Numbered from the stretch's first letter, positions 34,341-46,080 are shown. The stretch: 64,000 nt of DNA from Salvator merianae (GCA_003586115.2 QVOM02000034.1:127569936-127633935); one strand, 5' to 3'. Translations and numbers: made by a program. Notes: a model not told the origin generated them from the sequence alone.

Positions 34341-34887
34341 TAGCAGTCTTGCTTTCGTTCCACTGGCACCTTGCAATGCAGCAGTACATGGGGGGGGGGG
34401 GTCAGACGAGGAAAGTGAGGGGCATGCAATGGTATAATTTCCACATGCAAGCTGCCCGGAGCATCTATGTGGCCGGGCTGAAAGGGTCGGGCTGGCTGCT
34501 GACATTGGAGGTGCAGGAAGCCTGCAGGACTCCATGCGCAGCGAGAGCGGATCCCCTGCAGCTTCCCCCTTTAATTTTCTCTAGCTCCTAGAGGTTTGGC
34601 TGAACACTTTCCAGCCACGGCAATGCCCCCCACGGAAGGCAGCCTCTCCAATGCCAGCAGCCAGCAAGCCCTGGTCCACTAGCCCTGCAGTGTAGGCCAA
34701 CACTGCTGCGGGGGGGCAGACTCAGCGTCTGGCCAGGGGCTGGAATGGGCCAGGACGGTAGGTGGCGGCTTTGGCAGAGAAGCATATCAGCGCAAAATAG
34801 AGCCCAATGGCAGCCGCAATGGAAGCTGATGAGGACCTGCTTGGCAAGGAAGGGGATGGCGGGGAGGTAGACAGCAAGAGATAGGTA
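34341..34887. repeat. GC-rich repeat debris with inverted arm
   Basis: The segment 34,826-34,882 is an inverted copy of 33,958-34,025. They share ccttccttgccaagcaggtc and tcctcatcagc when one is reversed. Long frames here come from GC richness and show no domain. The parent repeat is not identified. Confidence 0.5.
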
Positions 34888-34895
34888 GGTCTCTG

Positions 34896-35317
34896 CAGAG
34901 GCATAGCGAGGGGGGACGGGGGGGTGCTCCGCCCCAGGCGGCGAGTTGTCCGGGGCGGGCAGCCCACGGAGCCAGGGCCCCACCCACCGGCGCCCTTACT
35001 CATCGCCCCGGGCGGCCGCGCTCCTTGCCCCAGCCCGCCTGGCGGTGGCCACGCTCCTCGCCCCGCCCACCAGCATGCGTGCGGGCAGGGCCATCGAGGC
35101 CGCCGCCGGGGGGGCCGGGGCGACGAGCAAGGCCGCCACTGGGCGGGCTGGGATGACGAGCAAGGCCACCGCCAGGTGGGCCGGGGCGACCAGCGGGGCA
35201 TGCGCGCTCGCTGGCCCCGCCCACACACATGTGTGCTCGCTGGCCCCGCCCGCACGCATGCGCGCTCGCTGGCCCCGTCCCTAGCCCCAGGCGTCAAAGC
35301 TGCTAGCTACGCCAGTG
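34896..35317. mobile_element. hAT-type MITE, 422 bp, perfect 8-bp TSD
   Basis: Ends are cagaggcatagcgag and, in reverse complement, cactggcgtagctag. The perfect 8-bp duplication GGTCTCTG lies at 34,888-34,895 and 35,318-35,325. It is very CpG-rich, carries minisatellite-like internal repeats, and belongs to the same family as 49,985-50,249. Open frames over it are composition artefacts. Confidence 0.9.
35202..35280. repeat. 29-bp minisatellite inside the hAT MITE
   Basis: Two full units and most of a third (35,202-35,230; 35,231-35,259; 35,260-35,280) share ctcgctggccccg. Unit edges create gcatgcgcgc palindromes. A second looser repeat containing gacgagcaaggcc lies at about 35,112-35,190. 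Confidence 0.85.
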
Positions 35318-35581
35318 GGTCTCTGCCCCCACCCCCCTGCATTCAAAAACTTGAATGACAAGAAATTATCTATTGGAGCGAAGGGAGGGGCGCAGTGGTG
35401 GAAAGGGGTGGCGACGCAAAAGGTAACATTTCAAGCAACTGAGAATGGGGAAAGGAAGGTGTAAGCAGTGAAGCCCACATGGAAAACGGATTTTTAGGTG
35501 CTGGGTGTGACTGGGGCTGGGACGTTTTGAATCCAAACTGCGTGTAACACGGACTACTTTCTTGAAGTGTGACCGCAGCCT

Positions 35582-35795
35582 CAGTGTTTGCACCCGGACA
35601 AGTGTGTGAACGCTGCTGACTGGGAGCCATTCAGCAGCTCTCAGTCAAGCTGTGAACAGTGTTTTAGCTGTCTACAACTAGTAGCAACTGGGAGCAGCTG
35701 TACACACTTCCAGATACTTTGGCAGTTGTGGAGTGTGGATATACTTACCTAGTGACTGTCTGCACACTCACTAAGAGGTAAGTGCAAATAGGCCC
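35582..35795 (-). mobile_element. MITE family A, truncated copy
   Basis: The right terminus in reverse complement is GGGCCTATTTGCACTT. It is preceded by the family hairpin arms cctagtgactg and cactcactaag. The body shows gcaactgggagcagctg. The other end is lost. Confidence 0.75.
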
Positions 35796-35804
35796 TCATT
35801 CTGG

Positions 35805-36120
35805 AAAGGTCTGGGTAAAAAGATAAGTCTTCAGTTAGTGCCTGTAGACCAGAAGTGTAAGTACCCTACAAATATCAGAGAGGAGACGATTCCAGGGGGT
35901 GGGTGCCACCACAGAGAAGGCCCAACTGAGGGTAGACTAAGACAACGTTCAGTGACTCATGGTACTCAAAGCAGGACCTCCCCTGAAGATCTTAATGATC
36001 TTGTAGGTCTATACCAAGATGGTAGTCTGCTAAGTAAGCTGGTGCCAAGTTGTTAAAGGCCTTTTAAGCCTTTAATTGGCAACCAATGAAGTTATTTAAT
36101 TAATTTATTCCAATCAAGAT
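35805..36120 (-). pseudogene. L2-type LINE 3' region, antisense
   Basis: Contains gaaaggtctgggtaaaaag and gggtgggtgccaccacag, then agaaggcccaactgag. In antisense this is the L2 C-terminal and 3' region commonly found in reptile genomes. The segment at 43.63 kb is the sense counterpart. Confidence 0.65.
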
Positions 36121-37706
36121 TTTGCAGTTAGATGTAAGAGTTGGTAGCACAGGGTTACTATGCCATGCTGCTTAGAAGCCCTTTTTTTTTGCAGCATTAT
36201 AGCTCCAGAATATTGGGATCTCCATGCTCACATTTAACTAGAGCTGCGGAGGTGTTAAATCACAAATTCTTGCTAGAAAAAACTGCAACAGGGGCTCTTT
36301 CATCAGCTCAGCAAACATTGCCCCTGGAATCCCAGGGAAAGTAATCAAATTAGAATGCCTTGCTTCTGAATATAGTTCCACAATAATGGATTAGCCATTG
36401 TTGAACGTAAAGCTCCAACATGAATGCTGTTTAAAAAAGATGCCGTTGCCCAAATGCTATGTCCTTAGGAACACTACAACTGAGAAGTTAATACAATTGT
36501 ATGGCACTACAATACACTGAACCTCAGGGTGTAGTGTGAAGGTACAAGGAATCAATATCTTTCCAAAATTAGGCAGATCTAGGAGCTATAAACAACCTGT
36601 TGTGATGACTTAAGTACCATGACAGAAAGAAGGTGATTTCTACATGTGAACAAATTAAATGACTGAATATTGTAATTTTATAGATTGACCTAATACTATT
36701 CATGCATATTTACAACTAATTGTCACTGGATTCAACAGGTGTTATTCCCAGGTAAGTTAACTCAGCACCTTGAGCCCTTGAAAAAAATGAAATGCATGAG
36801 ATATAAACATGAGAAACAAATGAGTCCTTAGAAGATTGCAAGTTTAGTGACTCAGCTCTGAACCAAGAATGCACTCGTTCAAAAAAACCAATAAAAGAAT
36901 TCAGGGGAAAGAAAGGAACATTTTCATTCAGCAATCTATACCACAGAGATAATTATATTAACTTTCCCTTACAGGATAGGAGGATTACAGGAAGAATGTA
37001 TGTGCAATACTTCAAAGAATTTAAAAACAGCTTTGTAAATGCTTCATATTGTAATGCTTTGCTTTGACAGTAATTTAGCAGAACAGATTGATGTTATTTT
37101 GTTGCTTTAATCAGGTGTGATGCTTTTAAAAATAAAATTTGTTAAGCATTTTCCAACACAGTACATATAGTAACTTCCAATTTTCTCCTTAGCGAGTATA
37201 GGTAGATTTATATTCATGCCTCTCCATAAGTAATATGATGGTTTCAGTTCCTTTGCGAAAACAAACTTATTAACCTCAAACTCTTATGAACCTTCAATGC
37301 CTAATGTGAAGAAATTACCTTCTTTCACTGCAGAAAGTCAATAAGGGGTTGCCAATTTTTCAAATACGTCAGTGATCTTTCCCTAATCAGACATGATCCT
37401 GATAAGCACTTTCTAATGCAATCCTAGTGTGTGACACCATTGCTTAACAGTGAGCAGATCTGCTTTCCATGCAAATGGAAACATTCTGTTTCTGACATTT
37501 CGAACTATGATTGGAAAAGGAGATATTAGAAAACTTTATTTGGAATGCAACAGTCCGACTCTCAAATGTAATTATGGAATGATGCTTTTTAAATGCTGCA
37601 CCTTTTACTTGGGGCTCACCTACTCTTAAGTGGTTACAGATACTGTGGAGCCTAATCATTTATATATACTGTATATGTCATCCAGTAAGCTTCACAACAA
37701 ATCCAG
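36121..37706. other. No recognisable feature (1.6 kb)
   Basis: AT-rich, with an AATAAA near 37,130. No exon or repeat recognised. Confidence 0.45.
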
Positions 37707-38055
37707 GGGCCTTTTCACTTGTTGCCTAGTGAGCATCTGCACACTCACTAGGCAACTGCATCCACATGACGTGGCAGCCCGTCTGATTGGAAGCAGAGTC
37801 CAGCTGTTCCCAATCACAGTTAGCTGTGTAGCACTAAATTATGCTGCACAACTTGACTGGGAGCAGCTAGTGTGCTCCCAGAAAAGTGAGTTTGCATCCG
37901 TTTCTGGGTGCACATCTGGCCGCATGACATGGCTGTCACAGCTGCAGCGGTGTGATCGTGTGATCGCACCTGCATGCACGTGTGTAATCTGCAGTGCTGC
38001 TGGTCACCATGGCAGTGGCCAGATGCTTCCCAGTCATTGTCACGGTAAAGATCCT
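37707..38055 (+). mobile_element. MITE family A, right-truncated copy
   Basis: Begins gggccttttcacttgttgcc, then the cctagtgagc / cactcactagg hairpin and the body phrases tgactgggagcagctag and caccatggcagtgg. The right hairpin is absent. Confidence 0.8.
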
Positions 38056-38373
38056 GTTCTAAGGTAGAAAAATGCCGTAGATCAGTTTGATCTCAATCAA
38101 GACTGTACCTAGTACATATGACACTGGTTCTTTTCATGTATAAAATGAAGAATTATGAATCTACAATGATCATTTTCAGCTATGCTTATCAATTCATGTT
38201 AACCCCTTGATAGGTACAAATCCAAGGGTGTTTTCTGAGAAGCGTTTTAGGACATTTCTGGGGCAATTTTGAGATGCTTGGGGCAAAATATATAAAAAAA
38301 TTACTGCATCCCAAAGTCTTTCCTTTGCGTCTCTTTTGAAGACAAGATTTCCCCACTCGTGGGGTGAGTCTCA
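38056..38373. other. No recognisable feature
   Basis: Unique-looking spacer between two DNA elements. Confidence 0.4.
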
Positions 38374-39245
38374 GGGTGTGTTCAGACTAACGATTTTTAA
38401 AACTGCCTGAATAAAAGGAGCAAATAATCCCTGGGCCTTCCAAACACAGTTTACCTGTTTAGCCGATTCATCACTCACCTATAGTACAGCCTCTTTGCTT
38501 CAACAGACAAGGTATTAAACCTGCAAAGGGTGCTTCTCACTGATTGGCCACTGGGTATGAAATCTGCACCTCTCTGCTGAAATAGTTTCCAACTCCTTAA
38601 CTGCCAGGGGTTTTTTGTTTGCAAAAGAAACATTCTGAAACTCAACTCTCTCTCTCCCCACTCCTCATTATTATAAGACATCCAGTGTGCTTTTCTAATG
38701 TAAAGAAGGCAGGATAAGAGTTATTTTTGCAGATCTGTTTAACGGAGTTCAAAAGTTCCTGGTGTCGGCAAAAGCTCGCTGATGCCCCTTCCTCCCTGTC
38801 CAATTGTCCCATGCCTTCAAACCAAGGCTGTGAAACAAAATCGTTCTACTCAAGTCTCTCTCTCACTTCCTCACTCCTTGTTATTATATGAAGTCTAGTT
38901 TGCTTTTTAAGTACAGAAGGCAAAATAGGAGTTATTTTTTTAGTTGCATTTTCAGCTTCCTTCTATCTGTTTAATTAATTCAAAAATTCCTGGTGCCGGC
39001 AAGAGCTTGCTGGTGCCTCTCAACTCCCTGTCCCAGGAATCTGATGGATTCCTGCAAGGCTGTGATTGGTGAGGTGCTCTCTGTTCAGTTCTAAAGGGAC
39101 CCGAGAGCTCTTTTCTCCCAGCTGTTGAAGGGCAGATATTTACAGACTTGGAGGCAAGGTAAAGTAAATTTTCCTATTTCTTGTGTGGCCATCCTGAGCC
39201 AAATTCACCCAGAAGGCGACTGAAATACCTAGTCTGAACACACCC
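38374..39245. mobile_element. DNA element family D, 872 bp, internal tandem duplication
   Basis: Termini GGGTGTGTTCAGACTA and its exact complement tagtctgaacacaccc are flanked by TCA (38,371-38,373; 39,246-39,248). Compared with the 10.8-kb copy it carries a roughly 200-bp internal duplication. Units at about 38,640-38,845 and 38,852-39,070 each contain a ctctctctc stretch, an attattata block and a tggtgcc/gatgcc block. There is no coding frame. The near-identity of the termini suggests fairly recent movement. Confidence 0.85.
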
Positions 39246-39290
39246 TCAGTTTGGGATGGATGGGGTGGGATAGTTACAAAGCTGCTGAGA

Positions 39291-39381
39291 CAATCAGGAT
39301 TCATGGAAAATCAGCTGGTGGCATCCAATGACCTCACTGGTCAATCAGATTCATGGAAAATCAGCTGGTGGCATCCAATGA
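39291..39381. repeat. 51-bp tandem duplication, 1.8 copies
   Basis: The block caatcag(g)attcatgg through gtggcatccaatga occurs at 39,291-39,331 and again at 39,342-39,381 with one indel. Confidence 0.95.
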
Positions 39382-39389
39382 ATGGCAAG

Positions 39390-40149
39390 CTCTTGTTGCT
39401 CCAGGGGGGTTACTAGGTTTTGAGACTACAAAGATGGGAGGCTTTTAGGTGCTTCTTTAAAAACTGTGTGACACTCATTTTTTTCCTGCATTCACGAATA
39501 GGGCAATCCTTTGGAAATAAACACTTCAAAAATATTCTGTGTGAGTATATCCTAAGTGATTGTTTGTGTGTGTAAATAGGTTATAATATATATAGCTCTT
39601 TTTATCACCTTGATGGCATCCATTCAGAGTGTTCTACAGTGAAATTCTAGATGTATCTACTCAGATATCAGTCCCATTGATTTCACTGAGTCTGCATAGA
39701 CCTGCACTTGTCCAGCCACCATCCCATGGCAAGTACTCCTTCGGGCACTTGAAAGGCAGAATGGAATTCAGTGCTCCACCAGTGCTTACTTTCCACTGTT
39801 GGAAGTCCTATTGCCACTGCACTGTTGGCCTATATAATCTTTGAACTGTACAAGCCAGCTGGACAGCCTGTTCATTGATGAACATAGGAAATGGTCCATG
39901 TAGAGCAATAGTGCTCTTCATCCTGCTGTGCAACTCCTGCCTGGGACTAACTACTAGATAAACTGCAGTTCCTGGATCCAGATAAGTACTAACAGGCTCC
40001 CCAATATGTGATATAAAGAACAAGCTGGGTTAACAAAAAACAATTCATGGTATTCTCACTTTGTTAAAGCAGTCACCAGATCAGAATTTTCCATACAATC
40101 TCTAAATGAGCCAGTTGGAACACTCATATCAATTTTGAAAAAACACTTC
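39390..40149. other. No recognisable feature
   Basis: Chance frames only. Confidence 0.4.
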
Positions 40150-40344
40150 AAAGATATAAACATGTTTTATCAAACTCCAAGTCTATGGCCTGGTTACCAA
40201 AGATAAAGAAAAGAATTTGACTTGGAAAAACGTTTACAGTTTAATATGAGGAAAGATCTTTGGAAGCATTTACACGACATTGTTTTCAGCAATTTGATTC
40301 AATGGTTAAATGGGGCAGGTATCTGCAAGACTTTGCAGACTACC

Positions 40345-41939
40345 GGGGACTTCCGGGGAAGATGGCCGAATGTAGTTGGTGAGAGGATTTTTCCTCTGAG
40401 CAAACCGCAACGTGAAGAGACAGAGGGGGGAGTTCAAACCCCCTCTGTCAGAAGATTTCATCTCCCTGAGTGACAGGGAGGCGGAGGGATTCCTCATTTG
40501 AGCTCCCTCAAGTCTCCCCTCAGGGGGGGCGGCGAGAGATTCGTGGCAATCTGCATACGGAGGAGACGAAGGAGCTGGGGGAAGTTTGTCAACATTCCCG
40601 AGTCACGTTTTGTGTTGTCTTCAAGACTGCCTCTTCAGGACTGTAAGTTCGGCTGATTCTCTTTTTAATTTATGAAGACATTAAAACTAAGATAAACATT
40701 AACAAAAGGAAAATAGAAGGAAAAAAAACCCCTCTACAATTACAGCTTGGATAATGCATGCCGAAAGTTTAAACATCGTAATTCAGCAAGATGCTAAAGT
40801 ATTTGCAAAGGCTGTGAATTTTTAGATAACTCTTTCAAAGTTCTGTTCCTCGGACATGCCGGGGTTTTCAGTGTCTCATTAAAATGCCCTTATGAGCTAA
40901 ACAAACAAGCAGGCTGCAAAGATATGGGAGTTGGGTTTAATTAAGACAAAGGAAGAAAAAAAAAAGTGCCTTTATTTATTAGAGGGCTTTTTCAGAGAAC
41001 CAAGTTTTAAGCTAAATATGGAGAAGAAAAGCATGCAACTACGAAAAAAAGGAACAGTGTGACCAGCAATTAGATTTACTGCTTTAAAAAATGGATGCTA
41101 TTTTTCAAGAAATGCGGAGTTCCTTTGAGATTCAGGGGCTGACTTTTGAGAGATTAAGATAAGACCTTAAAAATGAAATAGGTGCTATACGCACTGAACT
41201 TCATGAAACAAAGGATAAGACTTTGAAACCGGATGATCTTAAGGCAGAAATTCCTCAGACAAGATTTATGGCTCAAGAAATACAGACTACAAGACAGGAC
41301 GAGTTGTCTCTACTACTGATAACAGTTCAAGGTTATATTTTTTCACTGAAGGAAGCCTTGGAAAAAATCCTACAGGGGAGCAAGGAACATATGAGGCGAA
41401 TAATAACGGAAACAACCTATATTTGGAAGCAGCAAAGACTCAAACAGAAATCTGAGAATAAACAACATTTCTGGTGTAAACAAAGAAAGGATTGGAGGAG
41501 GAGAAAAAAGAAAACAAAAAACTGAAGGAGTCAGAAGGGGGAATTTAAGAAGTGGCTGAGTAGAATAATGGGCAGAAGCCAAATTATTGAAAGACTGATA
41601 TGAGAAGAAGATTCTGAGAGCTTGCGGAGATGGGATAAATATAATAATTTACAGAAAAATAAGGCAGTGGATAGATTTTTGTGAAAACTGGAAACCCTCT
41701 ATTGAACTTTTGCAAGATCTGGAAAGTGGACTTGGAAAATGGATTGGTGTTTGCTGGAGGGAGAGAATGAAGAGAAAAGAAGACTATTGGTAGAAGAAAA
41801 GAACTGTGTGGTTGGGGGGTATGAAATATAGAAGAAATCTGGGAAGTAGGAAGTCAGTAGTTTAAAATGTTAATTGTCGAATCATGAGTTAAGTGTAATT
41901 TTATATATTAATAAAAAATAAAAATATATATAAAAAAAA
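40345..41939 (+). mobile_element. Internally deleted L1, 1,595 bp, with 16-bp TSD
   Basis: Complete insertion flanked by the perfect repeat gactttgcagactacc (40,329-40,344; 41,940-41,955). It opens with cttccggggaagatggccga, typical of L1 5' ends, continues through an ORF1-like coiled-coil region, and ends in an AT-rich tail and A run. Near 41,680 the text matches the L1 ORF2 C-terminal segment coding for 'ENWKP', so the endonuclease and reverse transcriptase are deleted. It kept a 5' end and poly-A but not the enzymes, so it needed an L1 in trans. Confidence 0.8.
41091..41525 (+). pseudogene. L1 ORF1-like remnant in the deleted L1
   Basis: From an ATG at 41,091 the frame gives MDAIFQEMRSSFEIQ, then an in-frame stop near 41,159, and is open again to 41,525. 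The composition is that of an L1 ORF1 coiled coil: Glu/Lys/Gln-rich with heptad-like leucines (KLETK-type, then EALEKILQ) and a basic C-terminal tail. The RNA-recognition and C-terminal domains of ORF1 are not seen. A functional product is unlikely. Confidence 0.5.
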
Positions 41940-42340
41940 GACTTTGCAGACTACCAAGTGTAGAGAATTTGCCACACATTTTATTTGAATGCCAGATATA
42001 TGTGGATATTAGAAATACATACTTGCTGCTAAGGAATAAAATCCTCTGGGAGTTGAAATATAAAATACAGGATTTACTACAGGGTGAGAACAGTTTGTCA
42101 GGTGACAAACCATGATGCCCTATTTGCATTAAAGACCATTTAAGCAAGCAAACTGTATCTTCATACTGGTGGAGTTTCTTCTATAGGAGAAAATGGAATT
42201 TAACCCATTGTATGTATCCTTTAAAATTCTTAATTTAACACTGTAATTTTGACTTATTTGGGTCTGTTTTATGAACTTATAATATTCTTGAATGTGAGGA
42301 TTGTAATTTTTAATTTGCAAGTGACATGATCACAGAGACT

Positions 42341-42946
42341 AATCACAAGGAAATCAAATAAAGATACATATAAATAATTACTAGATGAGCATGTAAAGAA
42401 CTTCAGTCCTAGTCATGAAGTGTAGTTAAATCAAAACACTGTAAAGGCATACAAATCTGTTTGGTCTTCATTAGTCCAATCTTTGCTGGTAACTGTGGCC
42501 TACTATGTTACAAGTATCACACTAAATGGGAATTTTGAGTAGATACAGAAATCAGTATCTTCCTCCTCTAACACAGAAAGTAAAAAGTTCTGGAACTTAC
42601 AGACATTTGAATTAATCCAAAGTTAAGCATAAAGTAAAATATGCTGTAGTTTCATTTCATACTTTCTGAGGTTCTTAATAATCGATGATAAATACTTTTT
42701 CTATTCCTAAAAACAACAATAATGAACTATGAATATAATCTGATTTCAGAAAAAGAAAAAGCACATAATGCTAAGTTTTTAAACTAAAGATTAAGCAAGA
42801 AAGGACAGTACAAAACTTAAAATCACTATTAAAATATGCATAACCATTATTTTATTTTATTTTAGTTTAGTTTAGTTTTTATAGTGCTGAATTAGTTTTG
42901 AATCTCCTCATCTCCTGATGATGAAGAAAAAGTATGTCCTTCTCTT
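42341..42946. other. No recognisable feature
   Basis: AT-rich, unassigned. Confidence 0.4.
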
Positions 42947-43253
42947 GGACCCTTTCTGCACTGGGCCTTATTCCCGACTTTATTCTGGAATACAAAATGC
43001 TCATGTCCACATGCTCATGTAGACTAAGACGGGTCCTGACTCCAGTTTTGCTTTATCCACACTGGATGAAGCATGGACTGAGTAACGGTGCCAAAAATGG
43101 CCCCTAGCCCAGTATAGCTGTAGATCTCAACACTGAGGTCCACAACCAGCCCAGAGCTGGTATACCATGGATGGCACATCACCATAGTCCTGTATAGTAT
43201 GGAGGAACCTTTTTACTTAGTACTCCAGGAAGCACTGGTGAAAGTGGGTCTGC
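42947..43253. mobile_element. Possible MITE with B-like left end
   Basis: The left end ggaccctttctgcactgggc, followed by tttattctggaat, matches family B for about 45 bases, then diverges. A right end with reverse complement GACCCACTTTCACCAG is a possible partner. Flanking 3-mers do not match, so limits are tentative. Confidence 0.45.
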
Positions 43254-43619
43254 CCTCAAACCAGCCAAGCTGGAAACTCTAAAGATTGGGAATGAAAGTT
43301 CAAAAGACATCCAACAACAGGACTCCAAAAAACATAGTGACTCAGCTTTAGCTGTGAATCTCCTATGAATCTAGTGTCAACAGATGTGACTTTGAAGGTT
43401 TCAGCAGCAAAGGAACATTCCCAGGGGATGAATAAAGGAGAAATCTACCCTCTCCAAAATTCATTCAAGTTGCACCTACTGTGTGGTGCCATAATGTTTT
43501 GTGCCAGCTGAACAGTTTGTGCAATACAAAAGTGGTATGTGAACAGGGTTGGAAAAAGATATTGGGCTCACACAGAAGGGGCTATAACTGCTAAGCTGGA
43601 ATTGCACTGCTAACAAAAG
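43254..43619. other. No recognisable feature
   Basis: Unassigned spacer. Confidence 0.35.
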
Positions 43620-43830
43620 AACATTACAGTTGCCCATAAGTGGGCCTTCTCTGTGGTGGCACCTATCCTTTAGAATGTCTTTCCCCCTCTGAGATCTGAG
43701 GATCACAAACAATTACATTTTTAGGTGCCTACTGAAGGCATATTTTTCTATCCAGACTTTCCTAGTGTGCATGGTTTAAAATTATTTTTGTACACAAGTA
43801 TCTGTCATAGGACATGGTTATGACAAATGA
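43620..43830 (+). pseudogene. L2-type LINE C-terminal fragment
   Basis: gtgggccttctctgtggtgg, then cccctctgagatctgagg and ctactgaaggcatatttttc, correspond to the sense L2 'AFSVVAP...LPSEIR...LKAYLF' segment. The 5' part is missing. Confidence 0.65.
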
Positions 43831-44043
43831 ATAAATCATGAATAAATAACCTAGAAGAGTAGATTTATATAGCACGAGGATGTGGGGGAGACAGAGTAAC
43901 AGTGGATTACAGTTTAATATTAATGTGTAAAAACATTTCCTTTTCGTATATTGAGCTGTGTGTGGATAAAATGCTAGATGATGTATGCTGTCTTCCTTCT
44001 GAAAAATTAAACATATCTCAGAATATGGGTGCCTCATTTGGGA

Positions 44044-44109
44044 TTGATTCTCCTGCACTATACTAGGAATGCCAGACCTGTGATTCTCCTGCACTATACT
44101 GGAAATGTC
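44044..44109. repeat. 38-bp direct repeat
   Basis: gattctcctgcactatact occurs at 44,044 and 44,082, each followed by ggaatg or ggaaatg: a short tandem duplication. Confidence 0.85.
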
Positions 44110-44439
44110 ATACATATCCATGGTAGTCCCAATATAGTCCTGGGTTAGTTGGTAAAAAATCAAATATATTGGTATTATGAGAAATCCAACAACGTCACCA
44201 GATTTCTCATAATATTGATTCCTTTCCTCCATCTGGCAGCTCTTCACATTACTGTTCCTGGTCAAAATACCTAAATGCAAGCCAAGCAAAATACAAAGGG
44301 AAGTGGGCAAGTGCCTGACTGACATCAAAGCATTTCAACCAGTACAGTAACGTGAAGAACTGCCAGACAGAGGTAAGAAGCTGGGATTTGCTCCTGCTCT
44401 CTGGCAGGGATGGTGAGAGGCAGTTGCTGGATCTAAAGA

Positions 44440-46080
44440 AGACATAAAGTTGTCAACACAATCGAACATGGAGACCTTAAACTTTCATAAGGGAAACTTC
44501 CCCAAAATGAGAAAACCGGTAAAAAGGAAATTAAAAGGGAAAGTTAGAAGAATTCAGTCACTCCAAAATGCATGGAAACTATTCAATAATACAATGATGG
44601 AGACTCAATTAGAATGCATACCTAAAAGAAGGAAGGGGACTGCCAAGTCCTAGGGGACACCAGTGTAGCTTACAAATGCAGTATGGGAAGTCATTAAAAG
44701 CAAAGAAAGATCATTCAGAAAATGGAAGGCTTGTCCTAATGAGGAGAACAGGAAAGAACACAAACTTTGGCAGAGCAAATGCAAGGCAGCAATCAAGAAT
44801 GCTAAGAAGAATTTTGAGGAGCACATTGCTAAGAACTTCAAGAAAAAGAACAAGATTTTCTTTAAGTATATCAAAGGAGTCCAACCAGAAAAGCAGTTGG
44901 ACCATTAGATAATAATAGACAGAAAGAGATAATTACAGAGTACACGGAGATTGCAGAAAGGCTAAATTAATTATTTGTCTCTGTTTTCACAGAGAAAAAT
45001 AGAGGGCATATGCCAGCAGCTGAGCCAATCTCTTCAGGGAGCAAGTCAGAAGAATTAAACCAGATAAGAGGTAACCAAGGAGGAGGTCCTTGCATGCCTT
45101 AATAAACTAAATGCTAACAAATCACCAGGACCGGATGTCATTCATCTGAGAGTTCTTAAAGAACTCAAATGTGAAATTGCTGAGCTTCTAGCAAAAATAT
45201 ATAATCTTTCCCTAAAATCAGCCTCTGTGTCTGAAGACTGGAGAGTAGCAAATGTAACAAAGATCTTAAAAAATGGATCCAGGGGTTATCCAGGAAATTA
45301 CAGACCAGTCAGCTTGACATGAGTTCCAGGTAAAGTGATGGAAGCCATAATTAAGGATAACATTACTATACATAAAAAGGACCAAATATTGCTGAAAGAA
45401 AATCAGCACAGCTTCTGCAGAGGTTTACAAACTTGTTAGAATTCTTTGAGTGTTAATAAACACATGGTAAAGGTGACCCAGTTGACATTGTCCATCTGGA
45501 CTTTCAGAAGACTTTTGACAAAATCCCTCATCAAAGACTCCTGAATAAATTCAGCAGTCACGGAATAAGAAGACAGGTCCTGTCCTGGATTGGTAACTGG
45601 CTTAGAGACAGGAAACAGAGTGGGAATGAATGGTCAGTTCTCAGAGTGGAAAGAGGTGAAAAGTGGGGTCCCGCAAGGTTCAGTACTAGGACCTCTGCTT
45701 TTTAAATTTATTCATAAATGATCTGGACATGGGGATAAGTAGTAAAAACTGAAAGTGATTGTGAAGAGCTCCAGAGGGATCTCTTGACATTGGGTGAATG
45801 GGCAACAAAGTGGCAAATGAACGTCAATCTTAGCAAGTGCAAAGTGATGCACATTGGGGCAAAGAACCCCAATTACACCTATAAACTGATGGGGGTCAAA
45901 CTTTCTGTGACAGACCGGGAAAAGGATCTTGGGGTTCTGGTAGACAGCTCAATGAAGGCGTCAACCCAGTGTGCTATGGCAGTGAAGAAAGCAAATTCAA
46001 TGCTAGGTGTAATTAGGAAGGGAATAGAAAACAAGTTGGCAAGTGTCATCGTGCCTCTTTATAAATATATACTTATTTGT
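44440..46080 (+). pseudogene. CR1-clade LINE reverse transcriptase, broken
   Basis: A plus-strand relic covers the linker and reverse transcriptase of a CR1-type ORF2. In order: KANFNxx-region equivalents near 44,470-44,900, NKSPGPD (about 45,118), NYRPVSL (about 45,300), LDFQKTFDKIPH (about 45,500), VPQGSVLGPLLF (about 45,670) and KDLGVLVDSSM (about 45,925). Several frameshifts and stops break it, and the segment with the catalytic FADD box between 45,720 and 45,780 is deleted. It ends in VIVPLYK without the 3' end. It is inactive. Confidence 0.85.

Larger units (their letters stand above)
40150..42340 (+). pseudogene. Non-LTR retrotransposon C-terminus split by an L1
   Basis: The flanks of the L1 insertion (40,150-40,344 and 41,956-42,340) join into one older sequence. 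Just right of the insertion the frame reads NLPHILFECQIYVDIRN, like the C-terminal zinc-knuckle region of some LINE ORF2 proteins (cysteine/histidine spacing followed by an 'FECP.Y.DIR' motif). The 3' part ends near an aaatcaaataaagatac tail. The clade is uncertain. Confidence 0.45.

Noticed and set aside
34722..35358. Frames of 112-191 codons on both strands near 35 kb
   Set aside because: They lie in a hAT MITE and GC-rich repeat debris. Amino-acid periodicity comes from the 29-bp minisatellite.
44450..44912. Separate small genes around 44.5-44.9 kb
   Set aside because: These frames line up in order as pieces of the broken CR1 ORF2.
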